A DNA stretch of 23,894 nt from Nitrospirae bacterium GWC2_57_9. Its GTDB lineage: Bacteria; Nitrospirota; UBA9217. Shown one piece after another: positions 14,411-21,006 of the stretch (position 1 is its first letter; each line of letters begins with the position of its first letter). Under the pieces are notes generated by a model. It saw nothing but the letters and a program-made list of their open reading frames with translations, searched no databases and had not been told where the DNA came from. A program made the translations under genes and the position numbers. Where the stretch lies: the NCBI GenBank assembly GCA_001805085.1, contig MHEA01000091.1, forward strand, positions 1,024 to 24,917, read 5' to 3'.

Positions 14411-15007
14411 ATGCACAACTCATCGATGACTTTGATACTTTCCCTGTTTTTTCTTTTCCCGGCACTCGCTTTTCAAGCCTTTCAAGCGCATGCTTCCCAA
14501 ACTGCCGATGTGAACGTCAAAAATTTCCCGGAGACTCAACAGATCAAGGGCGATGTGCAGGTAAATAATTTTCCCGACCTGCAACAAGTCAGGGGGTCTG
14601 TGTCGATTGAAGGAACGACGAAATACATAAAAAAAGAAGGTTTGGTAGTGCCGACTTCACGACGCACGGAACTGTCTGAAATGGTTTATGCCGGAACCAT
14701 CGAAACAGACGGCTTTACCTCTATTTTGATCAGTCTCCAAGGTGAAATAAGAAGCGAAGCTTTTTCTTCAGGCACCACCGGAGTTCTTCTTATTCCTGAT
14801 GAAAAGCCGATCTTGCGCACCCTCCGTGATGCAAAGCGCATTCAATTTCCAATCGAATGTATGGTGCATACGAAGAGCGGAGATCCGGTATTTTTTGAAT
14901 CCGAACAGGTTCAGCAGCGCATCGCCTTTTCTCGCTATCAAATGTACCTGTACAATACAGGAAACAAATCAATTGAAGCGAACGTTTACCTTTATTTATT
15001 AAATTAA
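14411..15007 (+). CDS. Exported protein with NFP repeats
   Basis: The 198-residue product has a signal peptide (hydrophobic 6-24, probable cleavage after AHA near 28). Right after it are two 15-residue units, VNVKNFPETQQIKG and VQVNNFPDLQQVRG (about 34-62), with a third, partial V-S-I-E-G. Similar V-x-V-x-NFP-x-x-Q repeats occur in many secreted and phage structural proteins and suggest stacked beta strands. The rest (about 80-198) looks like an all-beta domain with one cysteine. GGAGGACGCC precedes the ATG. I do not recognise a specific family; it is probably periplasmic or extracellular. Confidence 0.75.
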   Translation: MHNSSMTLILSLFFLFPALAFQAFQAHASQTADVNVKNFPETQQIKGDVQVNNFPDLQQVRGSVSIEGTTKYIKKEGLVVPTSRRTELSEMVYAGTIETDGFTSILISLQGEIRSEAFSSGTTGVLLIPDEKPILRTLRDAKRIQFPIECMVHTKSGDPVFFESEQVQQRIAFSRYQMYLYNTGNKSIEANVYLYLLN

Positions 15008-15076
15008 AGGCCGCCGGCTGTGAACGGAGCGGGAGGCCTGACAAGGCATTGGCCCTATGAAATCAAGGGCTGGATT

Positions 15077-15110
15077 GAATTCTGGAGTGAGCGCATTCCC
15101 CGCAGCTTGC
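15077..15110 (+). repeat. 34-bp direct repeat, left copy
   Basis: It matches 16462-16495 over 34 bp with two mismatches; the last 27 bp are identical. The core GCATTCCCCGCAGCTTGC is shared, and 15 bp of it also occur at 11273-11287. The copies bracket the two minus-strand genes between them. Confidence 0.8.
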
Positions 15111-15206
15111 TGCCGAGAGCTTCAATTTCGCACTGGCGAGGAGCTTGCGGACGGTCGGATGGTAAGGCGGACACGGGCCATCATTGGCATCGGTGCGAGA
15201 AAGAGA

Positions 15207-15243
15207 CGACAGGGCGCTTCTGTTTGACAGAAGCGCCCTGTCG
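15207..15243 (-). terminator. Long perfect hairpin, terminator of the NGIT-repeat gene
   Basis: A 17-bp perfect stem (15207-15223 with 15227-15243) closes a 3-nt loop TTG. The minus-strand tail TCTCTTTCTC is pyrimidine-rich rather than a pure T run. It lies 21 bp past the stop of the minus-strand gene, so termination is likely. Confidence 0.75.
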
Positions 15244-15264
15244 GGCTTATCGGCCGGGTATTTA

Positions 15265-15561
15265 TTAGCTGAACATCGTGATGCCGTTCTTGGGCCAGGC
15301 AGCAGGCTCCGCAGCCCCCCCGGCACAACGCGTGGCTGCACCGGTTTTGGCGGGCTCAAACGCGGTGATGCCGTTGCTCATAGCCGTTGTAGCGGAAGCT
15401 GTGCCCGCAGCCTCTTTCTCACATGTCGTTTTAGGCCCGAGATCGAAAAAGGTGATTCCATTATTGAACTGAACTTCCTCCTTGCCGCTACCTGCCGCAA
15501 AAGCGGTACCAGCGGTAAACACAAACAGGATGGTGATGACCATCAGTGTACTTCTTTTCAT
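15265..15561 (-). CDS. Small exported protein with a 29-residue NGIT repeat
   Basis: The 98-residue product has a clear signal peptide (MKRSTLMVIT..., cleavage after AFA at about 22). The mature 76 residues contain NGITFF (34-39), NGITAF (63-68) and NGITMF (92-97), spaced exactly 29 residues apart; the last motif is almost the C-terminus. Each full unit contains one cysteine (C47, C79) and is Ala/Thr/Gly-rich. No known family is recognised. GAGGAGGCGCCA gives a good ribosome-binding site. A strong hairpin follows the stop. It could be a structural, surface or processed peptide-precursor protein; none of these is shown by sequence. Confidence 0.75.
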   Translation of the reverse strand: MKRSTLMVITILFVFTAGTAFAAGSGKEEVQFNNGITFFDLGPKTTCEKEAAGTASATTAMSNGITAFEPAKTGAATRCAGGAAEPAAWPKNGITMFS

Positions 15562-15952
15562 TGGCGCCTCCTCATTTTCTGTAATGTAGATCGAGCCGGT
15601 TCGGATTTGCTGACGCCATCATCTTTTTGCCGTACGCGAAAAAATCCATGGCCCGGCGTTTGCCGATGAATGGCCCAGCAAAGACCTGCTCGTTTTGCAA
15701 AAGCATCCTCCGGGATCCAGAGCCTGAATCCGCGCGAAAACAGGGCTGCGGAAGCGAAGAAATGTCGATTGCGAATATTGTTAACTATGGGGAACTATAT
15801 CAGGAGAAGAGCCTGCTGTATGTGACTATGTCACACGAATACATATTTTCATAGAAAATACCTGGCGGAATTATTTGGGACGATGAGATTAAGTGCAGAA
15901 TATCGACAAAGGACAATTGCTTCTATAGACTTGCAGCAGGTCTTTGAACTGC
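15562..15952. other. Intergenic spacer upstream of the NGIT-repeat gene
   Basis: No well-supported gene. An open frame at 15627-15854 (plus) has a CSFC motif but no ribosome-binding site or family match. A perfect dyad TGTGAC-TAT-GTCACA (15821-15835) resembles a CRP-type site but is one base short in the centre. The stretch after 15770 is AT-rich. Confidence 0.5.
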
Positions 15953-16441
15953 TCACCGCGCAAGCATCCTATCAACGTCTGCGAACGCAAGTTGACAAAT
16001 ATCGTTAGGGCTGGAATAGATTTGCCGTATTGTACGGTCCCTGTCGATCAGCACGACGGCGCGACTTTTTTTCGAAAGGCCGAAGGCAGTGAAGGCCTCG
16101 CCTTTCCAGTCCAGCAGGACCCTGACCCGTTCCTTCCTGAAACTGTTCTTCACACTCCGCTTCAGAAAAAAAGGAACCCCCCGCGTGTCGGCGATGCCGA
16201 TGATTGCTATCCTGTTGCCGTACCGCTCTCCAAGCCGGCCGCCGCATTGACGGTTCCGCTCCGCGCCGTCGCGGTCGCTCGCCAGGAAGACCAGGATGCT
16301 TCCCGCATACTGCGCCATGCAGAATTCCTTGTCGTATTGATCGAAGAGTGAAAGTTCCGGCGCGCGCGTGCCGACCGGCGAGTCGCTGCCGGAAATCGGG
16401 ACAGCCTGCAGCAGTATGAGCATGAGCAAGAAGTAGCGCAT
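15953..16441 (-). CDS. Exported thioredoxin-fold protein lacking the CXXC active site
   Basis: This 162-residue product has a short signal peptide (about 1-19). The body follows the redoxin pattern: VGTRAPELSLFDQYDKEF (about 23-40), the core strand SILVFLASDRDG (48-59) and a VVLIDRDRTIRQIY strand-turn near the C-terminus. The CXXC expected after the LVFLAS strand is absent; cysteines occur only at C41 and C66. It therefore probably does not act as a normal disulphide reductase, though C66 could serve as a single redox cysteine. The start lacks a good Shine-Dalgarno; the left-most Met gives a sensible signal peptide. A 34-bp repeat lies just upstream. Confidence 0.68.
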   Translation of the reverse strand: MRYFLLMLILLQAVPISGSDSPVGTRAPELSLFDQYDKEFCMAQYAGSILVFLASDRDGAERNRQCGGRLGERYGNRIAIIGIADTRGVPFFLKRSVKNSFRKERVRVLLDWKGEAFTAFGLSKKSRAVVLIDRDRTIRQIYSSPNDICQLAFADVDRMLAR

Positions 16442-16461
16442 GGGGAGCGAAGTTTCCGACC

Positions 16462-16495
16462 GAGTTCAGGAGTGAGCGCATTCCCCGCAGCTTGC
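16462..16495 (+). repeat. 34-bp direct repeat, right copy
   Basis: This is the second copy of the repeat at 15077-15110 in the same orientation. It lies 21 bp upstream of the thioredoxin-fold gene (minus strand), so it may affect that gene's promoter or leader. Confidence 0.8.
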
Positions 16496-16540
16496 CAGGG
16501 AACTCCAATATGTCTAATTCTAGCAGAAGCCGACCGCTCC

Positions 16541-17053
16541 TTAATGCGATCCGCCCTTTTTTTCCGTAATGCGGTCCGTAACGGCAAAGAGCACGCCCGA
16601 AACCACGAAGACGAGGTGGATGCCGGCCTTCCAGGCGAGCTGCTGGTTCGAGAGGTTGTCTGCGTTGATGAAGGCCTTGAGCAGCTCTACTGCCGAGATG
16701 GCCACGATCGCGCCCATGAGCTTGATCTTGAGGTCCGAGAAGCCGACCTTGCCCATCCAGGCCGGCCGGTCCTCGTGCTCGCCCACGCCGATCTTGGACA
16801 CGAAGTTCTCGTACCCGCTGAAGGCGATGATCAGGAGCAGACTGGCGATCAGCGCGCTGTCGATGAGCGTCAGGACGGAAATGATGACATCATGGTCAGC
16901 GCCGGTGAACAGGGCAAGGAGAAGCGCTCCCAACTGTTTGCCGAACTTGATGAGCATCACGACAATGGCGATGAGCAGGCCGAAGAAGAAGGGGGCCAGG
17001 ATCCAGCGGCTCCGAAAGACCAGGGATTCCAGGTTGGCTTCGAGTTTTTTCAT
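16541..17053 (-). CDS. YqhA/UPF0114-family inner-membrane protein
   Basis: The 170-residue protein has about four hydrophobic helices (16-38, 56-80, 108-130, 141-160) and the family pattern: an N-terminal ESLVFRSRW, then FSGYENFVSKIG and GFSDLKIKLMGAIVAISAVELLKAF. It ends in a charged tail. The role of UPF0114 is not known. GGGAGGAACG before the ATG at 17053 fixes the start; the open frame continues upstream to 17182 but that part is not conserved. It is divergent from isocitrate dehydrogenase with 163 bp between. Confidence 0.85.
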   Translation of the reverse strand: MKKLEANLESLVFRSRWILAPFFFGLLIAIVVMLIKFGKQLGALLLALFTGADHDVIISVLTLIDSALIASLLLIIAFSGYENFVSKIGVGEHEDRPAWMGKVGFSDLKIKLMGAIVAISAVELLKAFINADNLSNQQLAWKAGIHLVFVVSGVLFAVTDRITEKKGGSH

Positions 17054-17116
17054 CGTTCCTCCCGCATGTGAGCTGGCCGGATTATAGCAAAGACGATGGA
17101 AAAATCCACCGGAAAT

Positions 17117-17140
17117 GCAACTGCCCGAAAGTGCAGTTGC
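17117..17140. promoter_or_regulatory. Operator-like dyad upstream of isocitrate dehydrogenase promoter
   Basis: GCAACTGC (17117-17124) and its exact complement GCAGTTGC (17133-17140) are separated by 8 bp and end 3 bp before the -35 box. The position suits an activator or a repressor that controls the adjacent promoter, or the divergent yqhA-like gene. Confidence 0.4.
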
Positions 17141-17143
17141 CGG

Positions 17144-17172
17144 TTGACAATTCTGGACCTCGGCATTACAAT
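17144..17172 (+). promoter_or_regulatory. Sigma-70-like promoter of isocitrate dehydrogenase
   Basis: TTGACA (17144-17149), a 17-bp spacer, and TACAAT (17167-17172). The expected start near 17179 leaves a leader of about 38 nt that includes AAGGAG (17203-17208). Confidence 0.75.
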
Positions 17173-17216
17173 CGGCTTTCATATCAATTAACCTCGTTTC
17201 TCAAGGAGTGACTGCC

Positions 17217-18410
17217 GTGGCGATCTCTGTGAAAAATCCCATCGTCGAGATGGATGGCGACGAAATGACCCGGATCATCTGGAAGATGATCAAGGAGAAG
17301 CTGCTCTTTCCCCACCTGAAGCTCGATCTCAAATACTACGATCTTGGGGTTCAGCACCGCGACGAGACCGATGACCAGGTGACCATCGATGCGGCGAACG
17401 CGGTCAAGGAGTTCGGCGTGGGCGTCAAGTGCGCGACCATTACGCCGAACGCGGCGCGCGTGAAGGAGTACAGCCTCAAGCAGGCATGGAAGAGCCCGAA
17501 CGGGACGATCCGTTCCATCCTGGACGGGACCGTGTTCCGCAAGCCGATCATCGTCAGGAATATCCCGCCCGCGGTCCGGAGCTGGAAGAGGCCGATCAGC
17601 ATCGGCAGGCATGCCTACGGTGATATCTACCGATCCGTGGAGTACAAGGTACCGGGGGCAGGCAAGGCCGAGCTGGTGTTCACGCCTTCGGCCGGAGGAG
17701 AGAAGGTCTCCCTCGTTATCCAGGACTTCAAGGGCCCGGGCGTGCTCATGGGCATTCACAATACCGAGAAGTCGATCAGGAGCTTTGCCAGGGCTTGCAT
17801 CAATTACGCTCTGGGCGAGAAATGCGATCTCTGGTTCGGCGCAAAGGACACCATCTCCAAGACCTACCACGGATTCTTCAAGGAGGTCTTCGACCAGGAA
17901 GCGGAGGCAAGGAAGGCCGATTTCGAGAAGCTCGGCATCAGGTACCGGTACATGCTGATCGACGATGCCGTAGCGCAGATCATGAAGGCAGAGGGCGGCA
18001 TGCTCTGGGCCTGCATGAACTACGACGGCGACGTGATGAGCGACATGGTCGCTTCGGGCTTCGGCAGCCTCGGGCTCATGACCTCGGTGCTCGTATCGCC
18101 TGAAGGCAAGTACGTGTACGAGGCGGCACACGGCACGGTCATGCGCCATTACTATGAACACCTGAAGGGAAACCCCACCTCCACGAACTCCGTCGCCTCG
18201 ATCTTCGCCTGGACCGGCGCCATCGCGCGCCGCGGAGAGACGGACGGCACTCCCGACGTCGTGAACTTCGCGCGCAAACTCGAATCGATCGTGATCAAAA
18301 CGATCGAAGGCGGCGTCATGACCAAGGACCTCGCGGCCATTGCCGAACCGAAGCCCGGCAAGTACGCCCTGACCGAGGAGTTCATCGACCAGATCGCCCG
18401 CCAGTGGTAA
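17217..18410 (+). CDS. icd: NADP-dependent isocitrate dehydrogenase, eukaryotic-type
   Basis: This 397-residue enzyme oxidises isocitrate to 2-oxoglutarate and CO2 with NADP in the TCA cycle. By sequence it belongs to the homodimeric class that includes human IDH1/IDH2 rather than the E. coli Icd class. Supporting stretches: VEMDGDEMTRIIW near the N-terminus, GVKCATITPNAARVKEY, WKSPNGTIRSILDGTVFR, IGRHAYGDIYR (with the Arg matching IDH1 R132), and the C-terminal NYDGDVMSDMVASGFGSLGLMTSVLV plus EAAHGTVMRHY and TSTNSVASIFAWT. The GTG at 17217 is chosen because AAGGAG ends 8 nt before it; the upstream GTG at 17208 overlaps that site. It is driven by its own promoter. Confidence 0.92.
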   Translation: MAISVKNPIVEMDGDEMTRIIWKMIKEKLLFPHLKLDLKYYDLGVQHRDETDDQVTIDAANAVKEFGVGVKCATITPNAARVKEYSLKQAWKSPNGTIRSILDGTVFRKPIIVRNIPPAVRSWKRPISIGRHAYGDIYRSVEYKVPGAGKAELVFTPSAGGEKVSLVIQDFKGPGVLMGIHNTEKSIRSFARACINYALGEKCDLWFGAKDTISKTYHGFFKEVFDQEAEARKADFEKLGIRYRYMLIDDAVAQIMKAEGGMLWACMNYDGDVMSDMVASGFGSLGLMTSVLVSPEGKYVYEAAHGTVMRHYYEHLKGNPTSTNSVASIFAWTGAIARRGETDGTPDVVNFARKLESIVIKTIEGGVMTKDLAAIAEPKPGKYALTEEFIDQIARQW

Positions 18411-18538
18411 TTGCCGCCGCCGGGCAGTGCAACGAAAACTTCTTTCCTCTTGCCCTTCTCCTTACTCGCGGGTTGTAAGCAGCTAAACAAAATTTTTATG
18501 TTTTTCCAATAAAGATTTGATTTACTTTGACTTGCGGA

Positions 18539-18554
18539 TTGGCACTAAAATCGC
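18539..18554 (+). promoter_or_regulatory. Candidate sigma-54 promoter of the chemosensory operon
   Basis: TTGGCAC (18539-18545) followed by AAAA and TCGCA fits TTGGCAC-N5-TTGC with one mismatch, and GG (18541-18542) and GC (18553-18554) are exactly 10 bp apart. The expected start near 18566 is about 63 bp before the first gene. A sigma-70-like alternative (TTGACT 18564-18569 with TAATAT 18587-18592) overlaps it. No enhancer site was identified. Confidence 0.5.
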
Positions 18555-18628
18555 ATATATCTGTTGACTTTGTCCAGGGCGGATGTTAATATTTCCGCGA
18601 GTTTAGCATCTTCGGGGGAGAAAATCCG

Positions 18629-19963
18629 TTGTCAGGGGAAAAGATTCTCAATATAGACGATAGTCCGACGGTCCAACGCCTGATCGAGATGATCCTGACG
18701 TCGCAGGGCTACAAGGTCGTTCTCGCCTCTGACGGGGAAGCAGGCATCGCCATGGCCAGGGCCGAAAGACCGGAGCTCATCCTGGTCGATTTCGTGATGC
18801 CGAAGATGAACGGGTTCCAGGTCTGCAAGGCGCTTAAGGAAGATCCCGAATTCCAGGACACTCCCATCATCCTCGTTACCTCCAAGGGCGACAAGGTCGG
18901 CAGCAAGTTCGTCGACGTCCTCGGCATCACCGAATACTTCACCAAACCCTTCCAGCCTGAAGAACTGCTGGCCAAGATCCGCGAGGTCATCGACAGGCGG
19001 AAAGCCGAGGCGCGAGCGCATCCGGCCGCCCGGGATCCGAGAAGGCCCGCCGCGAACGGGAGCGGAGCTGCAACCTTCGCGGCCTCCCCGTCATCCGGGG
19101 CGACGCCGGCCTATGCCGCGGCTGCGCAATCATCGGGCCTCGAGAACCTGGTCCGTGACATCGTGGAGCGCGTGCTCGACGACTTCGTCAGAAATACGCT
19201 GCCCGATCTGATCCGGCAGGAGCTCGGAAAGGGTGGCTCCGCTGCGGGCAACCCGGCAGGCATCCAGGGCAACCTCGCCAGCTTCCGGATCGTCGAAGTG
19301 ATGCAGATGCTCGGGCTGCAGCGCCAGAGCGGAAGGCTGTCCATCACCCGCGAGAGTGAGGAGGCGCACATCTATTTCCGGGACGGGGCCGTCGGCTACG
19401 CCACCACGGTCACCGGGAGCAGCGGAGGGCTGGAGCCTCTGCTCAGAAAGACCTGTCATCTTGCGGAAGAGAGCCTGAAGTATGTTGAGCGGATCTCTGA
19501 AATGACGGGACAGCCCGTCGACAGTGTGCTTGCCCAGGAGCGCCTGATGGACCTCAAGACCTTCGCGGACTGTCTGCGGCGGCATACGGAATCGACCGTC
19601 TACAAAGTCATGTCCTGGCGCGAGGGCGATTTTGTGTTCGAGAAAACAGCGCCGCCCGTCTTTACCACGCAGCTCCAGATCAAAGTGGACGACCTTCTGC
19701 TCGAAGGCGCCCGCCGTTCCGACGAGTGGACGCTGATCCAGCAGAAGATACCGAGCTTCAGCGTGGTCTTCGAGGCCATGATCGGGAACGCCGAAGAGCT
19801 GACCTCCCGCGGCATGAGCGAAATCGACATGAAGGTCTTTTCGCTCATCGACGGCAAACGTACGATCCAGGACATCATCGATGCCTCCGCGCTGAGCGAG
19901 TTCGATGTGGCAAAGAGCATGTTCATTCTGCTGTCGGTGAACTTGATCCGGCGAAGGAAATGA
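18629..19963 (+). CDS. Response regulator: receiver plus DUF4388 (PATAN-like) output
   Basis: The 444-residue protein starts with a complete receiver domain (about 4-122): acidic D10/D11, phospho-acceptor D54 in LVDFVMPKMNG, T84 and K106. A Pro/Ala-rich linker (about 128-168) and an amphipathic helix (171-199) lead to a DUF4388 domain (about 211-370) with GNLASFRIVEVMQMLGLQRQSGRL and IYFRDGAV. Receiver-DUF4388 proteins such as PatA/PixG act in type IV pilus and gliding systems, without a DNA-binding output. TTG start is supported by GGGGGAG 8 nt upstream. It is the first gene of the operon; the order of domains is reversed relative to what I recall for cyanobacterial PixG (receiver at the C-terminus). 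Confidence 0.85.
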   Translation: MSGEKILNIDDSPTVQRLIEMILTSQGYKVVLASDGEAGIAMARAERPELILVDFVMPKMNGFQVCKALKEDPEFQDTPIILVTSKGDKVGSKFVDVLGITEYFTKPFQPEELLAKIREVIDRRKAEARAHPAARDPRRPAANGSGAATFAASPSSGATPAYAAAAQSSGLENLVRDIVERVLDDFVRNTLPDLIRQELGKGGSAAGNPAGIQGNLASFRIVEVMQMLGLQRQSGRLSITRESEEAHIYFRDGAVGYATTVTGSSGGLEPLLRKTCHLAEESLKYVERISEMTGQPVDSVLAQERLMDLKTFADCLRRHTESTVYKVMSWREGDFVFEKTAPPVFTTQLQIKVDDLLLEGARRSDEWTLIQQKIPSFSVVFEAMIGNAEELTSRGMSEIDMKVFSLIDGKRTIQDIIDASALSEFDVAKSMFILLSVNLIRRRK

Positions 19964-20005
19964 CCTGCCGGAGATCGCGGAAACCGACGGAATAAAAAGG
20001 AAAAC

Positions 20006-20033
20006 TTGACACAACAAAAGAAATATGTTAATT
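20006..20033 (+). promoter_or_regulatory. Possible internal promoter before the CheY-like gene
   Basis: TTGACA (20006-20011), a 16-bp spacer and TTAATT (20028-20033), in the AT-rich 108-bp gap between the DUF4388 regulator and the CheY-like gene. The -10 is weak. It could allow extra expression of the downstream genes. Confidence 0.45.
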
Positions 20034-20071
20034 TTCGTCTATTCTTTGCAACATGAAAAAAGGAGAAAACA

Positions 20072-20431
20072 ATGGCCAAAATACTCATAGCGGACGATAG
20101 TCTGGCGGAGCTCCAGATCTTCCAGGCAGCCCTGCAGCCGACAGGCCATACGATCGTGACCGTCATGGACGGAGAGGCGGCTGAGGAGAAGGTAAGGGCC
20201 GAAAAGATCGACCTGATCATCCTGGACGTCATCATGCCGAAGAAAAACGGGTTCCAGGTCTGCAGGGACATCAAGAGCAATGACCAGTTCAAGAACATTC
20301 CCGTTATCATGGTCACTTCCAAGGACCAGGAGAGCGACAAGTTCTGGGGGATGAAGCAGGGCGCCGACGAGTATTTGACCAAGCCGTTCAAGCCCGAGGA
20401 TCTGCTGAAGGCCGTTAAAAAGTACATTTAA
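20072..20431 (+). CDS. CheY-like single-domain response regulator (PilH/PixH-type)
   Basis: The 119-residue protein is a bare receiver domain: acidic pair D8/D9, phospho-acceptor D52 in ILDVIMPKKNG, T82 and K104, all intact. It has no output domain, so it should work by binding a partner or as a phosphate sink for the CheA encoded downstream. AAAGGAG precedes the ATG. The stretch MPKKNGFQVCRDIKSN closely parallels the matching region of the upstream regulator, suggesting both are phosphorylated by the same kinase. It overlaps no neighbour; the CheW gene starts 20 bp later. Confidence 0.9.
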   Translation: MAKILIADDSLAELQIFQAALQPTGHTIVTVMDGEAAEEKVRAEKIDLIILDVIMPKKNGFQVCRDIKSNDQFKNIPVIMVTSKDQESDKFWGMKQGADEYLTKPFKPEDLLKAVKKYI

Positions 20432-20451
20432 GCCCGGGAGGGGGTATCCGC

Positions 20452-20943
20452 TTGGCAGAAATTGACAGTGACGTCACCGCCGATGTGATGGAAGTTATGC
20501 GGGAAGAGGAGATTCGCGTTTGTCTCTTCACCATGGGCGAGGACCACTATGCAATTCCCGTCGAGCTGCTGACCGAGATCATAATTTCCCAGAGGATCTT
20601 CCCTGTTCCCACCACCCCGCCTCATGTGCTCGGCGTCATCAACCTTCGAGGCAATATCGTTCCGATCGTGGATATACGGTCGGCGCTTTCCCTTCCGCGT
20701 CAGTCCACCCCCGGCCAGATCGCCATCCTCAAGCACAACACCATCACGCTCGGTATCGTTGTCGACCACGTTTCCGAAGTCATCGGCGTGCCGGTGAGCA
20801 GCGTGCTGTCCATGCCGGCGGATGCCGGCTCACAGGCAGGCAAGAGCCGGAGCCGGTTCTTGAAGAGCATCATCCAGCGCGATGCGGGCGTGGCCGCACT
20901 GCTCGATGTGGAGCAGATCATCGAGGAGATCAGGCTGGAATAA
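20452..20943 (+). CDS. cheW: CheW-like adaptor (PilI/PixI-type)
   Basis: The 163-residue protein is one CheW domain (about 20-160): an N-terminal strand with VCLFTMGEDHYAIPVELLTEII, the conserved VLGVINLRGNIVPIVDIR (about 59-76), and a C-terminal ALLDVEQIIEEI helix. It couples chemoreceptors to CheA. A TTG start is supported by GGGAGGGGG 7 nt upstream. The extra N-terminal acidic tail is short. It lies between the CheY-like and MCP genes, all in the same direction. Confidence 0.9.
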   Translation: MAEIDSDVTADVMEVMREEEIRVCLFTMGEDHYAIPVELLTEIIISQRIFPVPTTPPHVLGVINLRGNIVPIVDIRSALSLPRQSTPGQIAILKHNTITLGIVVDHVSEVIGVPVSSVLSMPADAGSQAGKSRSRFLKSIIQRDAGVAALLDVEQIIEEIRLE

Positions 20944-21006
20944 CTCCTCGGCAGCCGGGAGCCCGGTCGCCGCGTGGTCATAAAAAAAGCATAAGGAGCA
21001 GACACT

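Noticed and set aside
15627..15854. 75-residue open frame with a CSFC motif
   Set aside because: No ribosome-binding site and no recognisable family; the motif alone is weak. Left as part of the spacer.
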